Positions 7,737-14,512 of a DNA stretch of 64,000 nt are shown piece by piece. Within the stretch, counting starts at the first letter, position 1. Each line of letters opens with the position of its first letter. Source of the stretch: Micromonospora sp. NBC_01796. GTDB lineage: Bacteria; Actinomycetota; Actinomycetes; Mycobacteriales; Micromonosporaceae. The stretch lies in contig NZ_CP109078.1 of the NCBI RefSeq assembly GCF_035917455.1, positions 2,108,001 through 2,172,000 of the forward strand, in the 5' to 3' direction. The position numbers were made by a program, and so were the translations under genes. Under the pieces are notes generated by a model that searched no databases, had not been told where the DNA came from, and was given only the letters and a program-made list of their open reading frames with translations.

Positions 7737-8705
7737 ATGAAGGCTGTTGTCGTGACCCACTACGGACCGCCCGAGGAGTACACGATCGGCGACGTCCCGG
7801 TGCCCCGCCCCGGTCCGGGTCAGCTCCAGGTACGGATCGCCGCCGCCTCGATCAACCCCGCCGACATCCGGCTGCCCAGCGGCGCTTTCCACGACTTCGC
7901 GCCGCTGGAGTTCCCGCACGTACCCGGCAACGACTTCGCCGGCACGGTCAGCGAGGTCGGCGCCGGGGTTGTTTCCTACCGGGTGGGTGACGAGATCTTC
8001 GGCCAGGCCGTGCCCCGGGCCCTGCGGGCGATGGCCGGCGCGAACCGCCCGTCGCTGAGCACCGGCTCGCTCGCCGAGTACGCGGTCTTCGAAGCCGACA
8101 CCCCGTTCCTGGCCCACCGCCCGGCCAGCCTCACCGTCGAACAGGCGGCGGCCCTGCCCACCACCGGCCTGACCGCGCGGGCCCTGATGGCCACCGCCAA
8201 AATCCAACCCGGCGAAACCGTCCTGGTCATCGGCGCCACCGGCGGCGTCGGCACCGCCGTGCTCCCACTGCTCGCCGCCGCAAAAGCGCAGGTCATCGCC
8301 ACCTCCACCACCGCCGACGCCCCCACCCTGCGTGCCCTCGGCGCCACCGAAACCATCGGGTACGCCGAAGCCGAGTACCCGTCCAACGTCGACGTCGCTT
8401 TCAACCTGACCCTGCCGAGCGACCAGCTCACCGCAGTGGCAGCCGCCGTACGCCCGGGTGGACGGCTGCTCACCATCACGTACCCGGTGCCGGAGCAGGG
8501 GTGGATCGGTCGGGACGACGTGGAACTGCTGTTCGTGTTGGACATGGACGGCACGTTCGGCGGGATGCGCGAGGTCGGCGAACTGGCCGCCCGTGGTGAA
8601 CTGCCTGCCACGATCGGCCGCCGCTACCCGCTCGACCAGGGCGTCCAAGCCTGCGTCGACTTCGCCCGCGCACACACCACCGGCAAACTCGTCGTCACCA
8701 TCTGA
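7737..8705 (+). CDS. Zinc-independent quinone oxidoreductase (MDR superfamily, NADP-dependent)
   Basis: 322 residues; the ATG at 7737 has CAGGAGG upstream. It is a medium-chain dehydrogenase/reductase with an N-terminal GroES-like domain (VPRPGPGQLQVRIAAASINPADIR) and a Rossmann domain with the nucleotide loop GATGGVGTAV near residue 165. The catalytic zinc ligands of alcohol dehydrogenases are not apparent, so it belongs with quinone oxidoreductases (QOR/zeta-crystallin). These reduce quinones or activated alkenes with NAD(P)H, often in detoxification. Control by the divergent TetR fits an inducible detoxification enzyme. Its real substrate is unknown. Confidence 0.92.
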   Translation: MKAVVVTHYGPPEEYTIGDVPVPRPGPGQLQVRIAAASINPADIRLPSGAFHDFAPLEFPHVPGNDFAGTVSEVGAGVVSYRVGDEIFGQAVPRALRAMAGANRPSLSTGSLAEYAVFEADTPFLAHRPASLTVEQAAALPTTGLTARALMATAKIQPGETVLVIGATGGVGTAVLPLLAAAKAQVIATSTTADAPTLRALGATETIGYAEAEYPSNVDVAFNLTLPSDQLTAVAAAVRPGGRLLTITYPVPEQGWIGRDDVELLFVLDMDGTFGGMREVGELAARGELPATIGRRYPLDQGVQACVDFARAHTTGKLVVTI

Positions 8706-8755
8706 GGCGCATCGCTGTCTGGCTGGCTGGCGATTCGCTGTCGCGGAGTTATAAC

Positions 8756-8818
8756 GCCGAAAGTTCGTACATCAAAGATGGTGTTCTTACATCAAATTCG
8801 ATGTAAGAAACTTTCGGC
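8756..8818. terminator. Nested inverted repeats between convergent genes
   Basis: The outer arms GCCGAAAGTT (8756-8765) and AACTTTCGGC (8809-8818) enclose an inner 10-bp hairpin TTCTTACATC/GATGTAAGAA (8784-8793, 8800-8809). The words GTACATCAAA and TTACATCAAA also repeat directly. It lies between the stops of two convergent genes and is AT-rich for this genome. Bidirectional termination is the simplest role. Confidence 0.6.
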
Positions 8819-8819
8819 A

Positions 8820-10616
8820 TCACTCGTCCGGACCGTGGCCGTCGCCCCGATCCGGGTCCAGCCGAACCGAAACCGGCTCACCGGGGCGACTCCGAGCAGC
8901 CAGCGGCAACGCCGACTCCAGTTCGAGCGACCCCGCCACCGATGCGAGCTGCTGCGGCACCCGGAGCGGCCGGACCGGATCAACCGGTACGGCGGCGTAC
9001 AGGGGCGAGCCCAGGTGACGCAGGCAGTGGTCGATCGCCTCCGGCAGGCTGTTCCGCAGCGGCGCGAAGATCCGCTCGGTGGTCTCACCGGGTCTGACCG
9101 CCCGCACCTCCCAGCGCACACCCTGCACCTTCGCCAGGTTGTCGGCGTTTTTCGTCAGGTCCTGGACGGTGACCCGGAGCGCGAGCCCGAGGCCGTGGAC
9201 CAGGTGGACGAGCTGCCCGAGCGACAGCTCCGACCAGTCCGTCACGTGGATCAGCAACCGCCCGCCGGGACGTAACCCGCCGGCGAGTGCCAGGTACCGG
9301 TCGAGCGGGTCGGCGTCCGGTTCCGGCAGCATGACCAGCCCGTGGCACAACCGATGGTCGATCGTCCCGATGTCGTCGAACTCGGCCATCGCCTCCGGTC
9401 CCCGGCCGAACAGCCCGATCCACGAGCCGAGCCGGTAACGCTCGCCGAGCTGCACAATCGGTTGACCGGCGACCTCCCTTGCCACGACCGCGCCGGACCC
9501 GCCAGTGCCGCTGCCCTCGTGGTCCGGTCGCCGCCAGTTGAGCCAGATGGTCTGGTCGCCCAGGTCGGTCAGGACAACGGCCGCGCCCTGGTGCAGCCGA
9601 CGTTGTCCGGAGCAGGTGGGACAGCGGCGGGTGCCCTGCCAGGTGGTGCCGCTGCCGTGACAGTCCGGGCAGGTCACGCTCGGGATCGGGTCACCGAGAT
9701 AGGCCGGGGACGGCGGCTCCCAACCGCGCCGCACCGCCCGCTCGCCAGTTCGCAGACTCGCGTGCCACCAGTTCCGGCTCCGCCAGATCGCCTGGGCACC
9801 CGGGTTGTCGTCCGCGCAGTCCCGCATGATCCGCCGTTCGAGCTGGTCGACGTCGGGTTCGCTCCACACCTGGTCAGGTTTGATCGAGGGTGTGAGGTAG
9901 TGCGCCGGGGCGGTCGCGCAACGCTCGGCGAGACCGTAGACCGCGTCGGCGACGGTGGTGCACTCGATCGCGGTCAGCAGGCTGTGGGCGTACCCGTGGG
10001 TGGTGATCGGGATGGGCGAGCCCGGCAGTTCGAAGCGGATGTCCCAGGTCAGACGGTCGCCGGGGGATTTTCGGGCCTCGATCACCAGGTCGAGACAGAG
10101 CAGGTCGGCGGCCCGGCAGAGTCGGGCGAGAAGGTTGTTGTGGTCGGGTGGGCCGGGGTCGGTCGAGCCGCCGAGGTAGACCCACCACGGGTGTCGGGAG
10201 AGGCCGCCGAGTGCGGTGACTTCGAGCGCGAGGCGTTCGGCGGCGGGCAGGTCGGGCTGCCATGCGCGGGGCAGGTGCAGGCTCAGCTCGCCGTCCGGAT
10301 CGAGCGGCTGCTCCGGCCGGTCCACCTCACGCAGGCTGCGCAGCGCCGTCCCGGTCCGCTTCGCCAGCTCGCTCACCAGCGGAAACAAGGGCAAACGCCA
10401 ACCGCCGTACGGTGAGGGCGTCGCCTGCACCAGACCCGGCACCACGTTCACCGAGGCGACCGCACCGGTGTCCCGGTTGCCAACGGTGATCACGAGTTGG
10501 GCGCGAAGCCTGCCGTGCTGGGCGCAGTCGACACACGGCTCCGCGCCTGTTCCGGTGAGTTTGAAGGTCAGGCCGTCACAGCCGACGCAGGTGACCACGA
10601 TGGGTGCGTCGCTCAT
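8820..10616 (-). CDS. Uncharacterised 598-aa protein with two zinc-binding motifs and a degenerate methyltransferase-like end
   Basis: The ATG at 10616 overlaps the stop of the 85-aa gene (ATGA), which fixes the start over a GTG six bases upstream. The N-terminus carries CVGC (Cys10-Cys13) and CVDC (Cys28-Cys31), a zinc-ribbon pattern. A second pair, CPDCHGSG and CPTCSGQ near residues 315-332, looks like a half DnaJ-type cysteine-rich repeat. From about residue 400 the sequence resembles a Rossmann-fold methyltransferase second half (LALAGGLRPGGRLLIHV), but I see no intact GxGxG SAM motif. It may act as a nucleic acid or protein binding scaffold. It is the last gene of the coupled cassette with the DivIVA-like and 85-aa proteins. 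I do not recognise the full-length family. Confidence 0.85.
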   Translation of the reverse strand: MSDAPIVVTCVGCDGLTFKLTGTGAEPCVDCAQHGRLRAQLVITVGNRDTGAVASVNVVPGLVQATPSPYGGWRLPLFPLVSELAKRTGTALRSLREVDRPEQPLDPDGELSLHLPRAWQPDLPAAERLALEVTALGGLSRHPWWVYLGGSTDPGPPDHNNLLARLCRAADLLCLDLVIEARKSPGDRLTWDIRFELPGSPIPITTHGYAHSLLTAIECTTVADAVYGLAERCATAPAHYLTPSIKPDQVWSEPDVDQLERRIMRDCADDNPGAQAIWRSRNWWHASLRTGERAVRRGWEPPSPAYLGDPIPSVTCPDCHGSGTTWQGTRRCPTCSGQRRLHQGAAVVLTDLGDQTIWLNWRRPDHEGSGTGGSGAVVAREVAGQPIVQLGERYRLGSWIGLFGRGPEAMAEFDDIGTIDHRLCHGLVMLPEPDADPLDRYLALAGGLRPGGRLLIHVTDWSELSLGQLVHLVHGLGLALRVTVQDLTKNADNLAKVQGVRWEVRAVRPGETTERIFAPLRNSLPEAIDHCLRHLGSPLYAAVPVDPVRPLRVPQQLASVAGSLELESALPLAARSRPGEPVSVRLDPDRGDGHGPDE

Positions 10617-10870
10617 CTGCACTCACCGGAATGCGCCGCCGCCTTCCCGCACCGCCGCCGCTCCCCCTCGGTACGGCGATCACAGAACACCTGGTGGCGA
10701 GCATTCTGATCGTCCTCTTCGGACACCTCGGCACCGGTGGAGTCGATCTGCGGCAGGAAGCTCACCGAACGGGCGAGTACGCGAGCCAGGTTGAGCGCGC
10801 CGGGCAGGTCGGGTGCGGTGACGGGCAGGTGGATGACGTACCGGTTGGGGTGGGCGTCTGCGGTGGTCAC
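10613..10870 (-). CDS. Small 85-aa protein with a C-terminal Cys/His cluster
   Basis: A GTG at 10870 overlaps the stop of the DivIVA-like gene (GTGA), and its own stop overlaps the 598-aa gene (ATGA). Coupling on both sides argues that it is real despite its size. The first 45 residues predict an alpha/beta fold (NRYVIHLPVTAPDLPGALN, then a helix). The C-terminus has Cys63, Cys74, His80 and Cys84, spaced like a treble-clef or short zinc-knuckle. I know no function for it. The zinc theme is shared with its downstream neighbour, so the two products may work together. The longer open frame upstream is out-of-frame read-through of the previous gene. Confidence 0.72.
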   Translation of the reverse strand: MTTADAHPNRYVIHLPVTAPDLPGALNLARVLARSVSFLPQIDSTGAEVSEEDDQNARHQVFCDRRTEGERRRCGKAAAHSGECR

Positions 10871-11217
10871 ACCCGTACTCCGGGGGTGAACCGGGACTGC
10901 CAGGTCCGCAGGTGGTTCTTGATCCGGATGTTCTCGTCGCGGGTGCGGTCCAACTCGCCTTGCAGGGCGTTCAGCTCGTTGGCGACCCGGTGCAGGAAGA
11001 CGCGTACCTCCTCGGGGTCCAGCCCGTACCGCCGGACCGGAAACTGCCGCTCCCGCACCTGCCCATCGCTCAACGGCGGGTACGTCGCCGTCCGGTAGTA
11101 CCCGCTCGCCTGGTTGCCCGCCCGTACCCAACTGATCGGCCTCGGCCGCACAACCGGAACCGGGGCTGGGGCGGGTTTCCGCCACCAAGAAAACAGAAGT
11201 CGAAGCAGTACGCGCAC
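10867..11217 (-). CDS. DivIVA-domain-like coiled-coil protein, 116 aa
   Basis: GTG start at 11217. Residues 1-12 are hydrophobic/basic and a Pro/Val-rich linker follows. Residues about 62-112 (LDPEEVRVFLHRVANELNAL then a charged helix) match the C-terminal-type DivIVA/Wag31 domain seen in many short actinomycete proteins. DivIVA-family segments bind curved membranes or form coiled-coil scaffolds. Here the protein is too short for a polar growth determinant and is more likely a localising adaptor. It heads the three-gene minus-strand cassette and is divergent from the GntR gene at 11450. Domain call is by motif recognition. Confidence 0.8.
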   Translation of the reverse strand: MRVLLRLLFSWWRKPAPAPVPVVRPRPISWVRAGNQASGYYRTATYPPLSDGQVRERQFPVRRYGLDPEEVRVFLHRVANELNALQGELDRTRDENIRIKNHLRTWQSRFTPGVRV

Positions 11218-11306
11218 GTGCCAGCCACCTTCCGTCGGGAGTGGAAGGCGACCCGGCCGGAGCGCCGGAGAAGTCCAGACCGGGTCGCCACCCTCCTCCG
11301 ACGATT

Positions 11307-11449
11307 TGCCGAACCGACCGGAGGAGATGACTAGAACCTACCCGACCATATCGAGTAGGTCTAGTCCATCAAGGAGGACGCCAACCTATTGCAGTAACTG
11401 GAGTAACTAGGGCAAGATCAGAGGTGCCGAACCGACCGGAGACACCTCT
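11307..11449. promoter_or_regulatory. Control region between DivIVA cassette and GntR: palindrome, 17-bp direct repeat and RBS hairpin
   Basis: Three structures stack here. (1) TGCCGAACCGACCGGAG is repeated exactly at 11307-11323 and 11425-11441. (2) An imperfect palindrome pairs GACTAGAACCTAC (11329-11341) with GTAGGTCTAGTC (11355-11366), one bulge, AT-rich centre; it is a plausible GntR operator. (3) AGAGGTG (11420-11426) pairs with CACCTCT (11443-11449), directly abutting the GntR ATG and placing its GGAG ribosome binding site in the loop. A short direct repeat AGTAACT (11393, 11402) also occurs. Confidence 0.55.
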
Positions 11450-11680
11450 ATGCCGACTGCCGAAGCACCGTTCAAGATCATCGCGAACGAGATCACCGCA
11501 AAGATCAAAAGCGGCGAACTCGCGCCGGGCGCCAAGCTGCCCTCTACCTCGCAACTCGCCGACCAGTACGGCGTCAGCCCAGGTACGGTCCACCGCGCCC
11601 TGTCGCTACTGCACGACCGCGACCTGATCATCGGCCAACCAGGTCGAGGCACGTACGTGGCCGATCACTCGTCCAAGTAG
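11450..11680 (+). CDS. Short GntR-family (single-domain) transcriptional regulator, 76 aa
   Basis: ATG at 11450 with GGAG at 11438-11441. The whole protein is a GntR winged helix-turn-helix: KIIANEITAKIKSGELAPG, LPSTSQLADQYGVSPGTVHR as the recognition region, then the wing LIIGQPGRGTYVAD. No effector-binding domain follows, so it is a stand-alone binding module of the type common on actinomycete mobile elements and accessory regions. Its likely target is the divergent DivIVA-like cassette across the palindrome at 11329-11366, and its own gene. The RBS hairpin suggests additional translational control. Confidence 0.9.
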   Translation: MPTAEAPFKIIANEITAKIKSGELAPGAKLPSTSQLADQYGVSPGTVHRALSLLHDRDLIIGQPGRGTYVADHSSK

Positions 11681-11902
11681 CTGCCCGCTTGGCTTTCCCG
11701 CCGACCCGGCGACCACCCCACTGACGATTCAAGGACAGCGGAGGCCGCATGCCTTCGATAGTCTTTTCTCGGCCGTGACGCTTGCAGATTGACGGCTGCC
11801 ACCTGTCCTGTTTCGTGCGCGAATAGGAGGGCCGATGGTCGTTGGGTTTGAGGCAAGCACGGCTCATCAACAAGCCAGCCACGCTCTGCCCGTCCGCGTC
11901 TT

Positions 11903-12178
11903 GTGGACCATCGTCCCGTGAACGTCGAGGACGTCAAGGCGGTCATCCGGGATGGGCGCGAGGCCATCGGCCGAGCCCAGGAGATGATCGAACAGATCGC
12001 CTCCGATGCCGCCGAGACAGAAAGCGCAGCCCGCGCCACCAGTCACGACAGTGAACATTCTGAGGTGGTGAAGGGGCTCAACAGCCTGGGCCAGGCAATC
12101 TACGAAACCGAGCTGACGATTCGCCGCTTGGACGAAGCCAACGACGGTGCCAGCCAGTACCTCGCGGCACTGGGATGA
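11903..12178 (+). CDS. Small helical protein, DUF6244-like, first gene of a coupled cluster of unknown function
   Basis: 91 residues from GTG 11903; an in-frame GTG at 11918 gives a more typical 86-residue protein. Neither has a strong ribosome binding site. The sequence is almost entirely amphipathic helix with a central SEHSEV motif, then LTIRRLDEA and an aromatic SQYLAALG end. From memory it resembles DUF6244, a small family in Micromonosporaceae; I cannot verify this. The motif spacing recurs in the N-terminal domain of the next protein, so the two look paralogous. The stop overlaps the next start (ATGA). Confidence 0.75.
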   Translation: MDHRPVNVEDVKAVIRDGREAIGRAQEMIEQIASDAAETESAARATSHDSEHSEVVKGLNSLGQAIYETELTIRRLDEANDGASQYLAALG

Positions 12179-12834
12179 GCAACATTGCCGATGTCGTGGC
12201 GCAACTGCTCGCAGTTGTCGAGCGCCTCGATCAAGCCGCAGTGACTGCAAGCCGCACCGAGGCTGAGATAGCGGTCGCTCATGCCGCCTTCACCCAGGCT
12301 GGGGCTGGCTCCGATCATGCAGAAATCCGTCGCGCCATCAGCGAGAGCGAGGCAGCCGCCGAGAAGGCGGCCAAGGTTGCGCGGAAGCTTTCCACGGCAG
12401 CCAGTCACCTGAGCGCCTACATCAACGTGATAGCGCCAGGAGCAGCGCCGGCACGGTCCTCCTCGCCGGAGAGCATGCCCAGCGGGGAGCAACTCCTAGG
12501 GCAAAGCGACCGGGCGGCGAGTAGCTTCCGCCGCCTCTCGAAGCGGGTCGTGCAGAATGCTGAGTCAGCAGGCGAGACGGCCAAGAAGCTGACCGACTTC
12601 CTGAATGCCGCCCGCCCGCAGGGAACCTCCGCGACTACGGCCCGACCGGAACCACCGCCCCAAGCGACCCCCGCTGTGGCGCCAGGGGACGCGGCACAGG
12701 CCCTGATCATCACGGGGGCCGCCGTCGTCGCCGCCGCACTGAATGCCGCGAACATGCGGAAAAAGCGAAAGGAACAAGAGCGTGACCGATCGAAGCAGCT
12801 ACCTCGACCTGATCCGGGAACTGGTCAAGGGTGA
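12175..12834 (+). CDS. Coiled-coil protein with candidate C-terminal membrane helix, unknown function
   Basis: 219 residues; ATG at 12175 coupled to the previous stop. The N-terminal ~90 residues repeat the architecture of the 91-aa neighbour: a long helix, SDHAEI motif, about 20 residues, RKL, then AYI. A second helical segment (about 105-150) follows, then a Pro/Ala linker. Near residues 170-192 a hydrophobic stretch (ALIITGAAVVAAALNAA) is followed by a strongly basic tail with KKRK, consistent with a single membrane helix and cytoplasmic C-terminus. The 3' end overlaps the next gene by 53 bases. This looks like a membrane-tethered partner of the small protein. No enzymatic motif is visible. 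Confidence 0.75.
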   Translation: MSNIADVVAQLLAVVERLDQAAVTASRTEAEIAVAHAAFTQAGAGSDHAEIRRAISESEAAAEKAAKVARKLSTAASHLSAYINVIAPGAAPARSSSPESMPSGEQLLGQSDRAASSFRRLSKRVVQNAESAGETAKKLTDFLNAARPQGTSATTARPEPPPQATPAVAPGDAAQALIITGAAVVAAALNAANMRKKRKEQERDRSKQLPRPDPGTGQG

Positions 12835-13222
12835 TCCGGAGGCGTATCGGCAGCGCTGCGAGCAACTGGACGAAGAGGGTTGGGACGAACTCGGTCTCGT
12901 GGTCGGCGCCGCCTTCTTCCTGGCCGTACGCCAGCATTTCGGTCCCGCCACGACCACTTCAGCCGTGATCACGCTGGTTGCCGAGACGCGTGCGGCGATG
13001 GCCGGCACAGGCTTCGACCTCAACCCGACGGTTGCGGAACAGTTGCTCACCTCGGCCACCACCGGTGACATCGAGGCGCTGGAGGCGGTCGAGCCGAACC
13101 TCATCATCGAGTCGGAGATGCTCCTGCTGTGGCAGCTCCTCAGGGCCAGGACGGACAGCGAACTGGCCGGATTTCTCGCCGAGGTCGAGGTTTTAGCGGA
13201 ACAGTGGAGCCGGGAAGAGTAG
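12782..13222 (+). CDS. Helical 146-aa protein of unknown function, contains a TTA codon
   Basis: The GTG at 12782 is chosen for the AAGGA site just upstream. The longer frame would run back through the previous gene. The product is predicted all-helical and acidic (pattern LDLIRELVKGDPEAYRQ, a hydrophobic ELGLVVGAAFFLAV helix, then a Glu-rich C-terminus ending SREE). No known domain is recognised. A rare TTA leucine codon lies in frame at 13193-13195. The gene overlaps the coiled-coil gene and precedes the 199-aa gene by 56 bases, so it is part of the same transcription unit. Confidence 0.7.
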   Translation: MTDRSSYLDLIRELVKGDPEAYRQRCEQLDEEGWDELGLVVGAAFFLAVRQHFGPATTTSAVITLVAETRAAMAGTGFDLNPTVAEQLLTSATTGDIEALEAVEPNLIIESEMLLLWQLLRARTDSELAGFLAEVEVLAEQWSREE

Positions 13223-13278
13223 CGACACGGACTCTTAATTTCCTCGCGGCAAACCGCGGCTCGGCCGAGAATGCAAAC

Positions 13279-13878
13279 GTGACGAGCGAGGAGACGTACC
13301 GCCTGGCGGCTTTCGTGGCCGCGTACCCGTGGACGCCGCCGGCCGAGGAATGGGCCGGGCACCTCTCCTCGTCCGTCGCCACCGTCAGCGAGTGCCTGAC
13401 CCAGTTCCTTCCGCCGAAGGGGAAGGACGGACTCACCAGGCCGTGGCTCCGTACGCTCTCGGAGGCGATCGCGGCAGCCCGCCAGGCTCCCGACGACCCG
13501 GAAACCATCAACGTGCTGGCCATGAGCGTGCCGATCTCCGGTGTTGCCGAGCTGATGTCGATGGTTGAGGTCGGCCCCGATCCGCACCCGATCCGATCGA
13601 ACCTCAGCGAGCAGGTTCCCACCCCGGCCGGCACCATTCTGGGATTCGACGTACTCGGGTTCTCGGCGTGGCTGTTCCACTCCAGGCTCTGCTACGGCTT
13701 GGACGAGCAGGCACTCGAAAAGCTGGGCATACGGCCTAACGAGCACGGGCTACTCGCCAGCCTTGACGAGGCACGGCAGGTCGCGGAGCTGACCAACAAC
13801 AAGCGCGGCGAACACGACGGCACGCCCTTCGATGTCGACTGGCTCCCGGCACTCATCACCCAGCACAACCCTGCGTAG
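13279..13878 (+). CDS. Uncharacterised 199-aa protein, last gene of the cluster
   Basis: Start at GTG 13279, the first initiator that leaves the upstream gene clear; there is no obvious ribosome binding site. The protein opens with a helix and an aromatic/Pro turn (AAYPWTPPAEEWAGHL). It contains a repetitive helical middle, a Pro/Gly-rich segment (PTPAGTILGFDVLGFSAW) and ends with an acidic Asp/Trp motif. It is soluble, lacking a signal peptide or membrane helix. I recognise no family. It could be an immunity-type or accessory protein, but nothing in the sequence proves it. Confidence 0.65.
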   Translation: MTSEETYRLAAFVAAYPWTPPAEEWAGHLSSSVATVSECLTQFLPPKGKDGLTRPWLRTLSEAIAAARQAPDDPETINVLAMSVPISGVAELMSMVEVGPDPHPIRSNLSEQVPTPAGTILGFDVLGFSAWLFHSRLCYGLDEQALEKLGIRPNEHGLLASLDEARQVAELTNNKRGEHDGTPFDVDWLPALITQHNPA

Positions 13879-13993
13879 CCGCACACCACGACGGCCGCAG
13901 GCCGCGTTCAAGGGATGTTCGGCGCCGACGAAGAACTCGTGAGGGCCGCTCGGACGTGGCAACCGCCCACCGGACGGTGGAGTTCTTAGCTGC

Positions 13994-14512
13994 GTGAGAG
14001 TTGATCCGAGCTTCGACACATTCGTCGAGGAGCGGTCGGCAGCGCTGTTGCGCCTCGCGTACCTGCTCACGGGAGACCGTGGGCATGCCGAGGACCTGTT
14101 GCAGACCGCTCTGCTGCGTACGATGCGCCGCTGGTCCAAGGCGCGCGACGCACCCGAGGCGTACGTCCGGCATGTCCTGGTCAACCTGTCCCGTGACCGG
14201 ATCAGGGGACTGCTGCGTAGACCACGCGAAACTCCGCTGCCCGAGGACAGGGACGCGTTCCGTACCAATGATCCCGGCCTGGACGCGATCGGTAACCGGC
14301 GTCTGGTGGCCGACGCCGTCGCCACGCTGCCGATCCGTCAGCGGCAGGTGATCGTGCTCCGGTTCTTCGAGGACCTCTCGGTCGAGCAGACAGCGCTGCT
14401 GGTCGGCTGCTCGCCCGGAACCGTCAAGTCGTACACGTCCCGCGCCCTGAGCCGCCTCCGCGAACTGCTCGGGGATCAGCACGACACACAGGAGATGAGG
14501 GTTTTCCAATGA
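13994..14512 (+). CDS. SigE-family ECF RNA polymerase sigma factor
   Basis: 172 residues from GTG 13994. Sigma region 2 is seen at residues about 10-75 (LLRLAYLLTGDRGHAEDLLQ, the core-binding and -10 recognition helices). Region 4 is at about 105-160, with VLRFFEDLSVEQTALLVG and SPGTVKSYTSRALSRLR as the -35 helix-turn-helix. It belongs to the large actinomycete SigE-like ECF group, which directs RNA polymerase to stress or secretion promoters. The stop overlaps the start of a membrane-anchored partner (ATGA), the usual position of an anti-sigma factor. An inverted repeat AAGAACTC/GAGTTCTT (13931-13938, 13980-13987) precedes the gene. Confidence 0.93.
   Translation: MRVDPSFDTFVEERSAALLRLAYLLTGDRGHAEDLLQTALLRTMRRWSKARDAPEAYVRHVLVNLSRDRIRGLLRRPRETPLPEDRDAFRTNDPGLDAIGNRRLVADAVATLPIRQRQVIVLRFFEDLSVEQTALLVGCSPGTVKSYTSRALSRLRELLGDQHDTQEMRVFQ

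Noticed and set aside
11327-11410. A 27-codon open frame upstream of the GntR gene
   Set aside because: Its GGAG is too close to the ATG, the product is Ser/Thr-rich without features, and the DNA is better explained as an operator region.
10613-13878. Integrated conjugative element or prophage
   Set aside because: GntR and unknown small genes suggested it, but no integrase, excisionase, FtsK-like translocase, replication gene or attachment-site repeat flanks the region.
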